The position numbers were made by a program, and so were the translations under genes. A model generated the notes under the pieces. That model saw nothing but the letters and a program-made list of their open reading frames with translations, was not told the DNA's origin and did no database searches. A stretch of DNA of 64,000 bases from Hydractinia symbiolongicarpus (taxonomy: Eukaryota > Cnidaria > Hydrozoa > Anthoathecata > Hydractiniidae), in the NCBI RefSeq assembly GCF_029227915.1, contig NC_079879.1:6636001-6700000 (forward strand), read 5' to 3'. Numbering within the stretch: the first letter of the stretch is position 1; the number at the start of each line of letters is the position of its first letter. Shown here piece after piece: positions 12,664 to 25,049 of this stretch.

Positions 12664-14942
12664 AAAATGAGAAGAAAGGAGAGAAACTGGATATGCGTAT
12701 TTTGAAGAAGTTGTAAACACTCCACCTAAAGAGTTTGTTTTGGTCTTGTAAAATGAATTATATCTAAGCAAGCGATTTTGTTATTGACCTGTTACAAACG
12801 AAACGTAAAACAACTTTTTCATAACGTGAATTTTTATCAACATCGAATTGAATATTTATTATTGTATATTTATCAATTAGTTTATCAAATATATTTCAAC
12901 CTAATTATCATTCAAGATGTTTCAGATTTGCTTTCTTATGGAAGATATGGCTTATTCAAGAATCCCTAACTTTTCTAGTCAATGTTTTATTTTTGTAAAA
13001 ACAGTTTAAAAACAGTTTGAAAAACATTGTACCCTCTCTGCGATTTAGACCAGATATCGTTCTACTGATAAAACTGAGGACAATTATAATTGTGATAAAT
13101 ATAAATTAGGATAATATTATTAAAAATTTTGCTAATTTCACATTTTCAGAAATTGAGAAATTTTCAAATAGGAGCCGCAGCACTTAGGTGCAATTGACAG
13201 AGAATTTCGTTATTATTTTATAAATCGACAGAAATATGCACAGGACATCTGTTCATAAGAATTATAAGATCAAAATTAAATTTTTATCGGTATACTAATT
13301 AATGTTACTTTTTCCCTCTTTTTTCCCCGAAATATAATATTTTGGAAACGTAAAATAGCTTCGGGAATAAATGATACGTTATTTTTTTGGTTGCCAAGAT
13401 AATAATAATAAATATTAATCAAAATAAAAAGAACAACAACAACAACAACAACAACAACAAAAGAAAACAAACAAACAAGAAACAGAAGGAAACCGTAACC
13501 CTGGTTTTCAAAATGATTGTCCTAGAAAATTTATGCTATTTGTAAATTGATTTTATAAGACATGTTAAATAAATATATATTTATTTTTATATTACAAAAA
13601 ACTAACTGATGATTAAAATATATCCGTGCATATTTTCATAATTTTTTAGGAACATTTAAATTTATTGTATAAAAATCAAAAATATTGACTATCTCGCATG
13701 TACTATCGAAAACTTTAACAATAAACAATCAAACTAGAAATCAACAAAAGTTTTTATTTTGACATAAAAGTGATACTGTAATACATATATAATTTTTAAC
13801 ATGGGCGTTCATATTTATATCACGACATAAACACGTTAATCATTCATTTAATGTGTCGCATTAAGCGCAATAAAATTTCACATTTACCCATTCAGGAACA
13901 ATGCTACCGAATCAGACATACTTGAATTTGTTAATTTGGCTCTAACTAATGTTTAGCTATGCCAGCTATTTTACGTCACACAACATGCGAATAATTTGAG
14001 ATACTTTGCAACACTCAGATATTTAAGTTGCGTACAAGGCGTTATATTTGCCTGTTTAGTTTCTCTTAAAAGTTTCCAACCACCCGAAGTTTTGATTCTA
14101 TAGAATGCCATTCAAATTCTGCAATTTAGAGAAATTTATGGGAATTAGAAATTTGTACCACAAAAGTAACGGCCCCACTTTAAACTCCGCGCATAACGCC
14201 AGTTGCAAATGAAAAAAAAAATTCCGTTTTGGTCTTTGTGTTGTTTCATCAATCATTTTTTAATTGGAGCTCAATTTTAATTTAACAGCCTTTCAATTTG
14301 ATTAACGCAGCATTTTGATTAAAAAAAGCCAAATGATAGTTAAGGAAAAACAATTCCAGTTCCTTTTTGTTATTTTATTTTTTAGAATTTAAATCCAGGT
14401 TGTCTTATATGATTCTTCTTTTCTTACCTGTTTGGTTACGCGTGCATATTCAGAACTTTATAAACATTCGCAATTCAACCATTACAACACACTTGAGACA
14501 CTTTATTAATTTCTGCAACGAGATTTATTTACCAGATCTTTTTACGGAAGTTATTTGCAAGCCATTAAAATTAAGGAACGCTGTTTGCAGACACTGTGAA
14601 ATTTTAGTGAACATTGCAATAGGCAAAGTTTTACCTGAGAGGTCACCAATTTTCGTGACGTAAATATGAAAAAGCGCGCACGATTTATTGATTCTTAAAA
14701 AAAATATTTTCCTGTTTACAATAAAGTTGTAGGTTTGGTCAATTTTTTTCTTCATTTAAGAATTCCACAAAATGCAAAAATATCATTAATGGTTGCTAAT
14801 CGCCAAAATATGCTTAATGTCCTAATAAATCAACTCCATCTCGATGTTGATTACATTGTTAACCATGACTTTGACGTCAATTCTTCCTGATAACTAGTCA
14901 ATGCACTTAAATTTATCCGTACATCCGCCTAAAGAAAGCCCT
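12664..14942. other. Intergenic, microsatellites only
   Basis: Immediately downstream of the six-cysteine gene. I find no perfect AATAAA close to its stop codon. A (AAC)n run of about ten units spans 13432-13461, followed by AAAC-rich sequence. Short frames here show no motifs. Confidence 0.5.
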
Positions 14943-15048
14943 AACCTCAACATGCGATTTTGATAGAGGGCGATAACCTCAACATGCGATATTGATAAGA
15001 GGGCGATAACCTCAACATGCGATTTTGATAAGAGGGCGATAACCTCAA
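14943..15048 (+). repeat. Tandem repeat, 32-33-bp unit, three copies plus partial
   Basis: Units at 14943-14974, 14975-15007 and 15008-15040, plus a 9-base partial copy. Each begins AACCTCAACATGCGAT and ends GAGGGCGAT. The copies differ by one base (GATTTT versus GATATT) and one indel (GATAG versus GATAAG), so the expansion is recent. Confidence 0.95.
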
Positions 15049-16993
15049 ATGGACTTCCATATCTATTGCATCAAAAATTATTTTAGAAACCATGTTGAAA
15101 TGAAATGACGGAAAAGTTTAATCTTTTAATTGTGTTACCACGATTTTACGCCATGATAAGCCCATATTAACTGTTTATGAAAGCACTACTAGAAAGAAAA
15201 CGACAGATTTTTATAGCTCTTAGAATTATTAACTAAATTTAGCAGATTTAACGATACCAGTGAATTTTTCCATACTCCACGCACGATTGTTCGTGGTTCA
15301 TGGTTGTTCGGGATTTATTTTTGATACCCGCAAATCCATAGCACTGAGAAGTCATGGATTTTGATCTCTGAATGATTTTTACTAGCAGGAAATGTCCTGT
15401 CTGACCATGTAGGGTTCATTCCTTCATCTGCGTGTTTATCCACCTATGTTTAAATTGGGCGTCAAAAATGGCCATATCAGCAGGTGGCCGATTACGCCAC
15501 AAAGGCGGTAAAAGTGAGAAACCTAAAATTTTTTTCTTTCCTGATTACAATTCTCTGGACACGGTTCTTGTAATTTCACCAGTAAATGATGCTTATATAT
15601 TATTCCTTTTAATTCGCGCCCTTCTTACGCCCAAGCACCCAATATTTTGCACGACACGGCGTAAAACAGGCCCATAAAGCTTTTCTATTATTCTTTTTTC
15701 CCTATATTTATTTTTTTACTTTTCGGACAGCTCTAAATTGCATATTTTGATGTTTGAGATTGTTATTCTTTATTCCATATAGAACAACTGTAATGAACTT
15801 CAATAGAAATTTGTTCATTTTGGCGTCCCGTTATAATTACAAAAAACTTGAAAACAAGTTAAAGATCTTATAATCTGATTATTCATTGTCTATAGAAGTA
15901 TCTTGACACAATTTGGACATCTAACGCCATCTAACGCCAATTTTCCATACCTTTTAAGGGTCCGCCTACTACAAAATCGATCTTGTCCTGGAGGCCTTGG
16001 ACGAATTCTTTTTCTGTAGTTACTACCCGTACAATTTGTCGTTATTTTGATTTTAATACCTTGCTCTATATAACTACTATTAAGTGTTGTAGCCAAAAGT
16101 GAGAAATTTGAGGTTACTTTATAATTACCACATGTAAGTTTTTTTCGTATTGGAAGAAGGCCAAAAAGATCTCATCGCACATCAGGTTTTTAATAGTAAG
16201 TAAATAAATTAATATAGTGTAAATTAGACAGTGAATGCGATAGGCGTCCTATAAAGTAGCAAGTGACCATAGAATACATCGACTATATACAGGTGCTCGT
16301 TATAGCAGGTTAAATTGTATAGCGGATATAGACCTTGCACTTGATACAACTTTTTTTCTTTTAATATCCAGTTTTAGAAACAAACAAGAAAACAAAAACA
16401 AAAACATTAACGAACAAACAAACAAACCGAAAACCGCGCAAAGAATGTTCTTTTAGCAGAGATGTGGGATGTCGGATGTGATTACAAAGCTGTTACATGC
16501 AGGGAGTCTAAACTAAACATGGCAAATTAAAATGTTTATTCGCTGACAGCTTATTCTTTTCGACATAATTTACCATGCTGGTAATAATTGGCTTGTCTGG
16601 CCATCGATGCAAAAAACTTCTCCAATACACATTTACAAACAAGGTAACATAATTAGAGACTCGACAAGAAGTCTTTACAAACTCACATAGTTTCAAGGCG
16701 ACGGAAAAGCTAAAAAATGGTTGAATAACAGACATATCAATGTCCAGTATAATCACCCACTGGTACATAATTTCTCTTTTTTGATGCGTTTTTTTTTACT
16801 TAAGGCTTACCTCCTGCGAAAACACAAGTTGATTTCATATGGGAAAGCTTGAAAAGTTATCTATGAATCTTTTTATTTTATTAAAAAATCTTAAAGTTTG
16901 GTTAATTATAGGGAATTAGGTCATAAGCAATTTGATGCTCAAAAACAATTGCTGGTATGAATGATAATCAGGGTAACTAAGTATTAATAAAGG
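15049..16993. other. Intergenic, no gene recognised
   Basis: Frames up to 86 codons occur on either strand but without recognisable domains. An A-rich run of AAAC units lies near 16380-16425. Nothing else supported. Confidence 0.45.
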
Positions 16994-17672
16994 AGCTACG
17001 AAACGGCTGTTCGTTTTCGAATTTAGTGACTTACACGAAAGTCGAGCTAATTGCAGTGAAATGTTTATGATCATTGAGGACAAAAACAACATCTTAAATC
17101 AAGCTAAATGTTATATCGGGTATCGAAATATAATGACAGAACAGTTTTCTACATGGATACCTTGCCTTTAAGTCAAGTTTTCTAACAAAATAAACCTTAA
17201 ACTTTTTGAACTAGCTAGCTATATCCTTTAAAATTTTGCATAGAAGCATACCAGTTTGTTGCACATAAAGCTAGTCGAAGCAACAACAATGTTTTCAAAA
17301 TTTTTTTAAAATACTAATCACCTTCTTAAAGCTAGTAACATAGCATTTTTTAACAAATACAGCTTCTCGTATTGTCTCTGCGTCTCCGTCAAAACAAACT
17401 TTTAATTTACTGGTATTTAATACATTTTACAGACCGTAGCTTATTTTACCGCTAAAAAGAATACTGAAGGAAGGTTTTTTCTTTTTAAAAAAAAGAAAAA
17501 GAGAAAAAGGACCAAATTCACTAGAAAAATTAATTATTCATAAAGTTTGTCTAGACGTCTATGTGATTCCAAAGTGTATTTAATTTTTTGCACATTACCC
17601 TTTGAGTGGTTCGTTTATTACACGCTATTTGAAATTGTACGGGGATTAAGCTTATCAAATCGTTACATAGCC
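16994..17672 (+). repeat. Dispersed repeat, copy 2 (partner at 4475-5165)
   Basis: Same family and orientation as 4475-5165. Landmarks in order: GAGCTACGAAACGGCTGTT, GACTTACACGAAAGTCGAGC, GAGGACAAAAACA, AGCTAGCTATATCC, CGTCAAAACAAACTTT, TTGTCTAGACGTCT and a TTTATTACACGCTATTT end. Non-coding; likely a non-autonomous element. Confidence 0.7.
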
Positions 17673-19377
17673 CCTTTAATATTCGTGCAAGTATGTTTAA
17701 AATATCAAACTGGATAGGTTAAAACATATTTACATCACAATCCAAAACGAAAGATATGCCATTATGCTTCTACACTATTGTTGTTTGTTCTGTCCCTAGA
17801 TGATACTTGAGAAAGATTAGGCAAGAACACCTGATTCATTGACTCTTAAAACAATACCTTCTTTTTTCTAATCCGTGATGCAATATGTTAATTAGCATAA
17901 TTATGAAAAATTTCAAATCTTGGGAACGGTTTAAGATTTTTTGAAGCAATAAAAAGATTCGTAGAAAACTTTATTTAGCGTGAATTTAGTTTAAACACAA
18001 GATTGCAACTTATTTAAATAATTTAAAGCTAGGCTTTTAAAGGCAATAAAAAAGAGTTTGTTCTTGTCAGTTAAAAAAAAAAATAATAAAAATAATAAAA
18101 AAAACTCGAGAAAACGGTGATTAACCAGGAATTGCACAGTTAATTAAAAGTCAATTATACTAGTAATACCTACAGAAACAAAAATCGCCATTGTCATGCA
18201 CGCTGAGTTGTTCTTATTATCATTAGTCTTATAATTTATAGTTAAATGTACTTGGCCGCAGGTGATTATTGGTAGAAATTGAATTAAATTAGAGTGAAAG
18301 ATGTATTAACGATGGGAAACCTTTGTACGCCTGATATGGCGTTCATGCTTTAAATGGTTTAATGATTCTTAGTATGTTTACATTAAGACAATTAAGAGAA
18401 TAGCTAACATCAAATTAACGCCTATTTCTTGTTGGATATCTATCTGCAAGGGGATATTAAACAACATGTTTGCAAAATGCTGCAAGTGGGACTTCAGGAA
18501 AATTATATAACTTGGGCTATTTCCTCTTCCGCGTGGTTTTAACTTCCTTGCTTACCAAAATGTTGCTTTACAATGTCGGAAGTGTAAAAATAAAAAAGTT
18601 GAATGCTTAAGAAAGCAGATCGTGTGTTGTCGAAACATGTTCAGAATTATAATGGAATTTTTTTCTAGAAGTGCGTAAACTATATTTTTAGAAACAGAAG
18701 ACCTAACCGAAAAATTTCATTAAATTTGACACTATGAACAACTGGTAGCTTCTGGTGGCTACATAATTAAATCAACGGATATTTTAGGTCTCTATTCTTT
18801 TAATATTCAGAACTAGACGATACTTCGAATTAATAAAACTACCAGTAATCGCAAAAAATTTTTACAAATCATATGTAGACTTCCTTCTTATAAACTAAAC
18901 CTTTACAAACAGCTTGACAAAATGAAAATGTCGTTACCGTAACTGATTAGTCAAAAAGTGATGGATCATTTCATTCGTAGAACTTAAAAAGAGTTAGATG
19001 GGCGCATGTTACAATAAATTTCGGTCTGCTTTTGTAGAGGTGTCATTTAATCCATACACGTTGTTATTAATGTCAATAAACGCTTAGCATGCATTTTAAC
19101 TGCTTCGTCATCCACGCAACGTGGGGAGAATAGCTAACTTAATGCCTAAATTTTCCTGGGTGACTCTACCACGCATTCGTGCAGTTTAGTTATTAATCAT
19201 GCTTAAATATACAACTTATTCTTTGCGAGATATATTTGGAGCAACCTGATGGCCAACTACATCATAGCGGATTTTATTTTAATAATCTACAACGAATTTA
19301 TGGTCTAAATTTGCCAAATTAAAAAAAAAATAAATGATTAAAAACGTATTATTATTCCGAATATTTATACAAATATA
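17673..19377. other. Intergenic, no gene recognised
   Basis: AT-rich, with an A-rich simple-sequence run near 18073-18105. No coding, RNA or mobile feature could be supported. Confidence 0.45.
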
Positions 19378-19608
19378 GTCACTCCAGTGATGCAAACCCT
19401 GTTATTAATGTGGGTCCTGTGTTCGAAATGCTTACATTAAGTAGAAACCGGCATTGTCTAACCAATTTTCCTCACATGACATGGGTTGACCCACAGCTGT
19501 GGTAAAAACACTTGCTAACAATGCCTGCGCTGTGGACCGAACCAAGAAATTTGTAATTACAAAGGGAACTCCATAACGACAAGGCCACACGCTCTGACCA
19601 ATACTATT
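19378..19608 (-). mobile_element. tRNA-derived SINE candidate
   Basis: Read on the - strand, the stretch starts TGGTCAGAGCGTGTGG, resembling the end of a tRNA D-arm/A-box region. It runs into GGTTCGGTCC, close to the B-box consensus GGTTCGANTCC, and then into a non-tRNA body containing CACAGCTGTGGGTCAACCCA. That head-plus-body layout is typical of tRNA-derived SINEs. The 5' part of the A box is missing, so this copy is probably truncated. Ends are estimates. Confidence 0.45.
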
Positions 19609-20429
19609 TATATTTCCAAATTTTACTTCTTCTTAAGTGGCATATCTTAGAAATAATATGACAAATACCAGGACACCAGCATAACACACGCACAACATGT
19701 GGTAGAAAAACTACGGAAATTTTAGGCGAAGAATAAATTAGCTGATGATTACATATGTTGTGGGTTGTTTCCTGTGTTCAAGAATTTTCGTCCTTGTACT
19801 ACCAAATATAATATTACCTACCACAGAATATAATTGTGCTGGTAAGGCGACATGCTTGACTTTGCTTAGAAATAAAAAAGAGAACTGTGGAGTGAAAGAT
19901 ATCATTGCACATGTAACGTAATATATTGGCAAGACAGCGAAATTCGGCGTCTCACACCGGATGTGGCACTACATGGAAACTGTCTTTGTGCACTTATGGT
20001 TTGTTTTCTAAGAATTCAATTATAAGTTAAGCTGTTTACATATTTAAAAGACGGACAAAATCTATCAGCCAATGCTCTGTTTGAAGACAATTATTTAAGC
20101 TAGTAATAATATAAACATGATCCCTGTTTTATGTGTTAACTTCAGCTGGTGTTGCATTGTATTTATTCGTAGCCTAAAGAGTTTAAAATTGGGCAAAAAA
20201 CATTTTTCCTTTTTCTACTGAGACATTTGAAGCATGAAAAAATAGTCTTTAATCGATTTCTATCAATATTGCATTTTGTACACACTTGTTCACTTTCAAA
20301 TTGACTTAGCTTGAACAAAGGTAGATGTTAAAGATCGATTAAAACGCGTTATATATTATGAATCATCTGGTTAGTCTAATTTTAAACCTTACAAGATGTT
20401 TATCAAATAATATATGCTAGTCGTTAGCT

Positions 20430-20540
20430 CGTAGAAAAATCCACGGGTTCGCCCGTCGCAGCTAAGCTACCATCTTGCGTGACAGACAGACGGACGGACG
20501 GACAGACGTATACGGGCATTATAATACAGATTTCGCTGTT
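20430..20540 (-). repeat. Single copy of a GACGGACGGACAG-containing element (Helentron-like motif)
   Basis: The sequence CCACGGGTTCGCCCGT, then CTTGCGTGACAGACAGACGG, then GTATACGGGCATTATAATAC reads on the - strand as TATAAT-CCCGTATACGTCTGTC...CGGGCGAACCCGTGGATTTTT. The same order appears in tandem at 26855-27300. Tetranucleotide GACG/GACA runs beside a CCCGTGG hairpin-like end are seen in Helentron-associated non-autonomous elements; that assignment is inference. Confidence 0.5.
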
Positions 20541-21253
20541 AAATAAGCTGAAGTAGTATACTCGTATCATATATTCAAAATAATATCGAAATTCTAACCA
20601 CTGTTCATTATTCTGTGTTCCGCATAGTCTGAAACAATAAACCTATTGTTTTTAACGTGAAATCCTGGCTTGAAATCTTTTACACAAACACAAAGTCAGG
20701 CTTAAATTTTTTTGTGTGAAAACAAACATAATTCGCAGAAAAAGAAAATCCAGCAACTAAAAATGATTTTTATATTTCATCTTATTATTTCATAGTCAGC
20801 AGTTTTCTCCAAAAGAATCTCACTTCCAAATTTGCCGTTCACTTGACATATGGTTTTAGCTACAAGACACAATGTCGTACAGTAAGCGAACAATGTGTCA
20901 TCCAGTTCGGTAATTCTGAATTTTCTAATTAAAATGACTATAATGTAAGCGATCCCATTCAAAAGTATGCACTAAGTGACAATTAGTGAAAAGTACTAAG
21001 TACTAATTTGTGCATAGCTAGGAAGTGATTTCAAGTGCGTTAAATTTTATTACATCCTTTAAGAATTTTTATTGCATTATTAGCCCTGTAATTTTAGCCT
21101 ATTTTATATCATATATTATGTTAATTAGGTACTTTTCCCATATTGCGTTGCGAATTACAAAACTTTCCAAAAACTTTTGAGTAGTGCTCAGCCGTCAACC
21201 ATGGCTCAATAGTGCAATTCCTATTACCGTGCCTTTATGTATGTGTGATACTT

Positions 21254-21415
21254 GTCTGTCAACTTGCTAATTTTTCTGTTCTCTCGCTATTTTTTTTGTC
21301 CTTTTGCTACTTTCTCCAACAATTTGCTACTTTTTGCCGACTCGCCACTTTTTCTGTCGACTCGCTATTTTTTCTGTTCTCTCGCTACATTTTATGCCTC
21401 TCGCTACCTTTCCCA
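21254..21415 (+). repeat. Minisatellite, pyrimidine-rich strand (mirror partner at 22535-22645)
   Basis: Roughly eight degenerate units of about 18-20 bp, each of the type CTCGCTATTTTTTCTGT with variants TTGCTACTTT and CTCGCCACTTTT. The reverse complement of this unit builds the array at 22535-22645. Overlapping short frames here (Phe/Ser/Leu-rich) are by-products of the repeat. Confidence 0.8.
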
Positions 21416-22534
21416 AATGTACAAATAAGATATTAAGTTACAAAAATTTACGTAATATTACAACAGCTAATACTATACTTCCTTGGATGGGCTGCGAAGC
21501 CATTGTTGCAGCGTCTCACTTACAATGAAGAAGTTTTTGGATGCAGAAGTTATTTGAGAGCTCATTCAGAGAATGATTGTATGTATTTTACACCCAGCTT
21601 TGGAAATAAAACACAAGTATTGCAATGTTTATTGTGTATGTGTTTTAGTTTGTCTGTTTGTAGATGGTAATGTAGATAGTAATTTATATTTTCTCTTACT
21701 CCAAGCGTTGCTGAATTACCACATATTGTTGATTATGCTCCGTTGCTTAGAAAATTAAAAGATCGTTATTTTCTAATTGGTAATTCAAACGAAAATAACT
21801 TTATCACTTATAGTAGAGTTAGTCTAGAAAGGCACAGCGAGTGTCATACAATATCTAACACAAAAAATACCGTTTTTATTTTTCTTCTCAATATATGACC
21901 TGCAAATGTCATTTTAATTTAAGGGTGGGTGGGAGGGTCAATTCTATCGACTTGTGATGAGTCGTAAGACGGAACACCTGTAAAAGGACTAGGACACGTG
22001 ATAAAGTCGCGCCAAAGAAACAAAGAAAATTCATTGATATACTAGTTAAAGAAATGAACCATGCATTTATTGAGGCAAGATCAGAAGAATGAAAGAAGAG
22101 AGCGTAAAATAACAAGATCTTGTGACCTGATGAGTAGTAAAAAATCCCGGGTATTACAAGAAAAAGATTTAACTAATCAACATTAGGTGGTTACAGTTAG
22201 ATGTATTCATCTTTTTAAAACAAGATTGAATTAGTAGTTTGGCAACCAGTCCAGAACATTTTCACTTAAAGAATAATGGTAAAAATCACATCATCACAAG
22301 GTAAAAATACGGAACGATGTTCAAAAATTGTTTCTGGTGTTTATAATATGGAGCCCTCAAAGACTTTTCTAATGTCACCTGAAAATGCTTTTCAATGTTA
22401 TTTAATTGCTTTAAAAGAATTTTTTGATGACAGTCTCATCTTGGTTGAGCACAATCAAATGTCTTAGCACAATCAGCTAAAAGTTGATTATGATATGTTG
22501 CAGCAACGAAGAAAAGAAGAGCAAAATAAGTAAA

Positions 22535-22645
22535 GAGGACAGAAAAGCAACGAGGCGGCAGAAAAGGTGGCGAGTCGGCAGAAAAGCGACGAGTCGGCAG
22601 AAAAGGTGGCGAATCGACAGAAAAGGGGCGTGTCGACAGACAAGA
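22535..22645 (-). repeat. Minisatellite, purine-rich strand (mirror partner at 21254-21415)
   Basis: Five to six units of the form GCAGAAAAGGTGGCGAGTCG, alternating 19 and 20 bp, with GGTGGCG and GCGACG variants alternating. A 95-codon frame crosses it and translates as Arg/Lys-rich repeats (RQKRWR), but this is explained by the repeat. The two arrays are 1.1 kb apart and oppositely oriented, so they may be subterminal repeats of one element. Confidence 0.8.
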
Positions 22646-23364
22646 AAACAAAAATGGGTGCCATTAGAAATGGCACTATTGAGTCACGTTTTTGCCACAA
22701 AACGTGTAACAAATCATTCTTACGACAATAGAGGATTTTGGGATAAAAAAGGTTTGAATGACGTTATTTAGTCCAAGATAACGTCATCTGATTTCCCTGA
22801 ACCTGAAAAAAGGAACCTAAAAGAAGGCTAAAACGATAGAACATAAACTTCGGAGTATGAAAGAAGATTGTCAACGTTTCAGATGTGCTAAATTACTTGA
22901 TAGAAGCACAAAAAGGATAAAATATGACTTTGCTATGGTTAATAAGGATAAATTGTTTTGCCTGTTTTTTCTCCTCACGACATGCAAATCGTTGATTCAC
23001 CATAGCAACAGACGTGATGGCATACCAATTTTTTGTTTTTCACTATTATAGAAATGATTAAAAATTTACCAAATGTGTTAAAAGCTAATACTTACTTTGA
23101 AGTTTTTAAAGAAACAGGCTTTATATCATAACTGCTGGCTAGGAGAACTTTAACTCGGGATTATTTTCCACGACATTGCCTTTTATTCAAGTTAAACGTG
23201 TTTATTTTCTGAGGTACTTGGTGTAAATGGAAAAAAAAACATTAGTAGACTTAAATCTACTGTAAAACAATGATACCACCGAAATACTTAAAACAACACA
23301 AAGAAAGTTTACCTGCATGTCCCAATTTATCGAAACTATATTGCAGTGGCGCTGTTTTTAATCT

Positions 23365-23580
23365 TCTCTACAGCAATAACACCCACCGTGTTACGTAGTG
23401 ACAAAATAGCACATGCAACAAATAAACGACGGACGAATCTCCGTGGACATTCCACGACTCTACATTAAAAACTTCCTCCTGTAAGTCGAAAGTATGGCTA
23501 GTTTCTTTAGTAATATCCGTAATCTGTCCGTCCGCAGAAAATCGTTGTGTCACGGCCACACAAAATTTTTCATAGCTGCA
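23365..23580 (-). CDS. Possible terminal exon of an unrecognised gene
   Basis: On the - strand, after an acceptor-like TTTCGTGCAG, a frame opens with SYEKFCVAVTQRFSADG and continues through ITDITKETSHTFDLQEEVF to a TAG at about 23365-23367, roughly 69 codons. Composition is less AT-rich than the surroundings and residue content looks protein-like (acidic, few Lys/Asn/Ile runs). A conventional start at 23559 is possible. I recognise no family. It may be an exon of a host gene or of a transposon; other open frames upstream on the same strand (23687-23917) could not be joined convincingly. Confidence 0.3.
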
Positions 23581-24169
23581 CGAAATACCAAATACAATAT
23601 ATTTTTGTTGAAATTGTTTTGATCACTCTCGTGTAACCAACCATTAAGACCAGTTTTTCAAAAAACCAACCTGAGATTTTCGCGGCTCAGACATGCCCAC
23701 GAAGAAAAGTGACATAGAAAACAATAAAGCCAATTCTAATTTTGGAAGTGTTTAGTGTTAGGTTTGTACGTTTTCTTGTCCTTCTTTTTATGTAATTTCT
23801 ATGTAATTTTTGCTTTCTGTATGTATTTACACTTTTTTCAGCCATCGTGAATTCGCGTAATACACAACACACAAGGAATGCGTAATTTGCGAAATTATTT
23901 ACAATTATCTTTAACATAGTATAATGAATATTGTTCCCTACAAATGTAATTACAACTTTTCTTTTTCTGTTTTTCTTTCTTTTTTCAAATGTCTAGCTAA
24001 CACATTTTTATGTTGTTTTATTGCCGTATCCTTTATTGTTACAGGCAGCTGGAGTTTCTGGTATAAGTACATAGTTGAGGTGGAAATTGCGATTCATCTT
24101 TTTAGTCTTTTTATTTATTAACCTTTCCACTACCATTTAATATCATCGTCACACACTTTTTCACTTTCT

Positions 24170-24306
24170 ACATTCTCATTTTACTTTTAACTAATTTCAC
24201 TAATTTTTTTATTATATTTTTATTTTCACAGACTGAAGTGGGATGGGCCGTATAAATATTCATAAAATAAATAAAAAAATAAATAAAATAAAATAATTAA
24301 AAAAAC
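24170..24306 (+). mobile_element. LINE 3' tail fragment
   Basis: The segment GGGCCGTATAAATATTC followed by AT-rich TAAAATAAATAAA repeats matches, in the opposite orientation, the 3' end of the LINE at 30826-33420 (which ends GTATAAATATTCG then TTTAATAAAAAATAAATAAA). It is a severely 5'-truncated copy of the same family, consistent with target-primed reverse transcription stopping early. The 5' boundary is not resolved. Confidence 0.5.
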
Positions 24307-25049
24307 CCACCGGGATATATTAAGACTTCTATTTATAATCATGAAGTATCTGCCAACTATCATATATTCATACAGCGGTATTTGTTCCAAAATCTTTCTA
24401 ATTTGGAAAAGATCAACTGGCCAATAGTGCTTAGCGATATTGTTGCAGTTGTGTAGGCTAAGCAAGCAGTGTTTAAAACGCTTCAAACTTTCTTACATTC
24501 TTGAATACGAAACTATTTAGAAGTGACAACGGACTGGAAATTCAGGGAAAGCATCAAGCTGATGTCAGCAACAAAAACTCATTTTTAAAGCTATAATTCT
24601 CATTTTGTCGTCGGCTGTAAACAATAACAAACGAACATGAGGAGTTTAAAATATGCTAGCATACAAAATTACTTCTATGGACTAACTTTGTCTCAATATA
24701 GTTAATTAGGGATTGTAGCAATAGAGTGTTCAGATAATTTTAGATTTCAAATGTTTTTAAGTTGCTAGAAAACATGTAATTAGTTTTTGGTACTTTACGA
24801 ATATTGAGTGGACGTTTTTGGGTATTCCAACTTGTCTTCTGATGCTTCATCTAGCAGAGGACTAAATATATAAAATAGAATCTTTAGAGTGTGGCAATAT
24901 CCTGCAATTGTATTCTGAACGTGCTGTAACCGGTTGGTAGATGCCCGAACACCGTGGCAGACACTCAGCAAGACATATCTGTACTTTGAAAAGCGTAAAT
25001 TATTTGAATTGATGTAAATCTCAAAGAGTCTTATTAGCCACCAAATATT

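Noticed and set aside
22484-22771. 95-codon basic, repetitive frame
   Set aside because: Its Arg/Lys repeats are the translation of the 19-20-bp minisatellite; the remainder shows no family signature.
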